A stretch of DNA of 64,000 bases from Pelargonium nanum. Its lineage: Eukaryota > Streptophyta > Magnoliopsida > Geraniales > Geraniaceae. The notes under the pieces are model-generated. The model saw only the letters and a list, made by a program, of their open reading frames with translations, was not told where the DNA came from and did not search any database. This document shows, piece by piece, positions 61,268 to 64,000 of the stretch. Both the position numbers and the translations under genes were made by a program. Each line of letters starts with the position of its first letter. Position 1 is the first letter of the stretch. The stretch covers positions 1-64,000 of the forward strand of contig JAYMTF010000028.1 in the NCBI GenBank assembly GCA_036897485.1, given 5' to 3'.

Positions 61268-64000
61268 ATGAATTTGGGTGTGTGGACCAATTTGTGTTGT
61301 TATCGCTTATCCTCAACAGCCATGGCAATGTGCTCAAGCTTTTGCCCTCAAATCTCCACTCACTACAGAGCAAGACCCACTTCTTCTTCTTCGTCTTCCA
61401 TAGTTGCTTTCAGGTCCTTCTCTTGTCAAGCTTCAGCTAAAGGTAGTTGCTTCAGCAAGACCCATTTCTTCATTTCTTCTCTATAACTCATAATTGCATA
61501 CAATTCCTTTGTTTTTGTTCTTTGATTCATTGTTTTTTTTTTTTGGTTTGTTTGTTTAGTTCTTATTTTGATTGTATTTGAATTCATTGTTTTGGACAAT
61601 GCATTGCTGGCAATTTGGGCTGTGAGTCGGCACAAGCACACGACATGAATTTAAGCGGGTTTGGGTTCAACTTAATTGTGTTTGTGTTGACTAGTTCAAC
61701 TATAACTCATTTTGTGATCTATTTCTAGTATAAAATGGTATTTTATGATTGTGTCATGTCAATAATGACCTATATAAAATTAAAATGGTCGAATGTGTCG
61801 AGTCAATCTGAATCTATTATTACAAATGTGTCGGATTGTGTTATTTTGAACCCAATTATTGATACGCATTGGATCGTGTTGTGTTGTGTCACCTTTTTAA
61901 GAGGGTTGAAGTTGACTTATTTAAGAGAATACTTAACTCTCAACACGACCCATGAACACAAATTGCCACCCCTATATTTGGGGTTGATTGTGCTGTTAAA
62001 ATGAACAGCTAATAAGTTTGTGTTGTGGAAATTAGATAAAAGAAATGTGGCGCATAACTGCAAATGTGTATCTAAGGTGACTTAAAGCTAACTTTTGATT
62101 TGATCTACGCATCTAGCATACGTCACTTAGCTGCATCTTATTTTTGAATTTGCAGCAGATGGTTTGCCAGAACGGATTGGCTTTTTAGGTCTTGGAATTA
62201 TGGGTTCTCCAATGGCGCAAAATCTGATAAAAGCGGGGTATGGATTGAACTCTATGCTTAATCAGCAATAAGAGAAATATCGGCATTGTTTTACTTCATG
62301 TTTCTTCTATTTTGTAAAATTAGTAGGGCATAGTTGAATTTTCTTCGGAGATAGATATTCAAAGTATTTTAATCGAATTTTTCGGCCCTAGTGTTGTTGA
62401 GTTTAATCATATGATTGGTCATTTTGTAGATGCGATGTGACTGTCTGGAATCGGACAAAGAGCAAATGTGAACCTCTCATCAGCTTAGGTGCAAAGTAAG
62501 TTTTTGATACTCTTGCTAGCAATTTAATCTAATACATGTGTTCTTACATTATGGAATATTCAGTGTTTGTGAATATATTTTAACAAGACGTGGGATTAGA
62601 CATTTTGCACACTATTATACAGTATTAATATAGTTTGATTCTCATCTGATTTGGTAGATAATAACTACATGTATATATTTACGTTACCATATATGTGTTT
62701 TTGTGTCCATAAGGGTTCTAAATGGATCCTAAACGAATCCTAAGCTAAAGATATTAGTTATTCATTTTGTCGCTATGTGAGGCCGTGAGTGTTTTTTTAC
62801 TATCATTCTGTTGCGTGTTGTTGTTACCCTTTCTTTTGACGCCTTATGAATGTACATTTTATTTACATGGAATGGTTATTCTTTTTGTAGGTATAAATCC
62901 ACTCCCGAGGAAGTGGCTGCATCTTGTGATGTCACGTTTGCTATGCTTGCGGATCCTGAAAGTGCAGTGCGTTCCCTTTGCTTATCTATTTGTTTTTGGT
63001 TGCGCCTCTTCCTCATTTGTAGCAAGTAGCAACTTATTATTGCTTTATTATAATAGGTGAGTGTTGCTTGTGGAGAGCATGGAGCAGCAAATGGAATGAG
63101 TGAAGGAAAAGGGTACTATTTGGTTCTGAATTCTGACCACTTGTTTCTCTTACCTTTGTGAATAATCTTCCCGTTCGCTTGGCATCACCTATCTCTTCAC
63201 AGTTATTAAATGGGTCTTTATTCGTGACCTGACCTGAACCCTTAGGCACTTGAACTGATTATAAGTTATATAAGTTGATTTTCTCAAGACATGCGTTATG
63301 CTTGTGTTGGCAGGTATGTGGATGTTTCGACTGTCGATGATGCCACTTCTAAACTGATTAGTGGACATATTAAAGCGACCGGGGCTTCATTTTTGGAGGT
63401 AAAATGTGGCTAATTCATCATTTCTAAGAGCGGTACAAGTTTTTGAAGAGTACAAGTAATTCATGTCGTTTACGGGGACACGATTGTAGCAATTGAGAGA
63501 ATTACCATTGAGCTCTAGTGTTTTTTCCTATAGGCTCCAGTTTCGGGCTCCAAAAAACCAGCAGAAGATGGACAGCTGATATTTCTCACTGCAGGTAATT
63601 AACTAACTTAAGTTTATGTCTCTACCTACTATAAATAGCACTTAGCAAATAAAAAAGAGAGTAATAAATCTCATTTACATTATCCGGTTTCACAATCTTA
63701 CTATCCTCCATTTGTTCTGAATACAATTCTTTCTGTACTTTTTAAATATTTTTGTTACGTAACATAGCGAAATGGGCATCACAGTTATGGAAGTTTATCT
63801 GTAATCTTTCAGGCGACAAATCTCTGTACGAAACGGCTTCTCCTTTCTTGGACATTATGGGGAAGGTATGTTCTCTCAACAAAGATGTATCATTATGCTT
63901 CAGCTAATTGAATCACGCATTTATCTTCTATACGTATAATTGTGCTTTATCTAGTCAAGATTTTTCCTCGGAGACGTTGGAAACGGAGCTGCTATGAAAC
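61268..64000 (+). CDS. GLYR2: Glyoxylate/succinic semialdehyde reductase, organelle type (GLYR2-like), 3' cut by window
   Basis: The enzyme reduces glyoxylate and succinic semialdehyde with NADPH, detoxifying both, and belongs to the beta-hydroxyacid dehydrogenases. Nine exons are present: 61268-61442, 62156-62237, 62430-62495, 62891-62966, 63057-63112, 63314-63398, 63534-63594, 63813-63865 and 63955 to the window edge. The N-terminus (MNLGVWTNLCCY, then Ser- and Arg-rich) is a plastid/mitochondrial transit peptide. GFLGLGIMGSPMAQNL is the dinucleotide-binding motif, CDVTVWNRTKSKCEP follows, and APVSGSKKPAEDGQL is the substrate signature. The last complete codon in the window (63997-63999) is the catalytic Lys of GNGAAMK. 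About 130-140 more residues are expected. The alternative start at 61322 would shorten the transit peptide; the upstream ATG fits relatives better. Confidence 0.92.
61609..61973. mobile_element. GGGGTGGCAA-family element in reductase intron 1
   Basis: The left end CTGGCAATTTGGGCTGTGAG and right end GAACACAAATTGCCACCCCT are inverted partners. The 365-bp interior repeats the family's GTGTCG, CACGAC and GTGTTGTGTC phrases. It is the fullest copy in the window and lies between exons 1 and 2. Confidence 0.6.

Overview
This window is nuclear DNA of a flowering plant, most likely a core eudicot. It has AT-rich spacers, canonical GT-AG introns and single-copy genes whose closest remembered relatives are Arabidopsis proteins. 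I cannot name the species. All gene models were built by hand from splice signals, reading phase and family conservation. Every complete multi-exon model sums to a whole number of codons.

Layout: a DUF3511 gene (949-1296, +); a casein kinase 1-like gene of the CKL6 type (3888-8409, -); a P4-ATPase phospholipid flippase (10226-15215, -); about 11 kb of gene-poor DNA with a LINE-type fragment and small inverted-repeat elements; a coatomer zeta subunit gene (26129-30036, -); a 93-residue conserved-looking gene of unknown role (31777-33339, -); an IQ67-domain gene (34673-37575, +); about 10 kb of gene-poor DNA with a LINE tail and tRNA-derived SINEs; an R2R3-MYB gene very like MYB26 (47994-50053, +); a mitochondrial bL34 gene (52072-54356, -); a SurE-family gene (56383-60249, +); and the first nine exons of a glyoxylate/succinic semialdehyde reductase gene (61268 to the window end, +), cut at its catalytic lysine. 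The genes do not form a pathway. They are ordinary neighbours: vesicle coat, lipid flippase, calmodulin scaffold, anther MYB, organelle ribosome and metabolic enzyme.

The most unusual feature is a shared architecture. At least seven of the genes have an intron or 3' flank built from diverged tandem repeats of about 100-500 bp. In the clearest cases the repeat unit crosses an exon edge. The SurE intron 1 carries six evenly spaced decoy copies of its own 3' splice site plus the start of exon 2. The coatomer zeta gene has a complete second copy of its first coding exon. The DUF3511 3' flank repeats its own last codons and stop. This suggests repeated local duplication seeded at exon boundaries.

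Mobile DNA is mostly small: two SINEs with perfect 12-13 bp target duplications plus two older copies, LINE-type RNase H fragments, one MULE-like MITE with a 9-bp target duplication, and at least twelve copies of a short element with TGGCAA ends, several of them inside introns.
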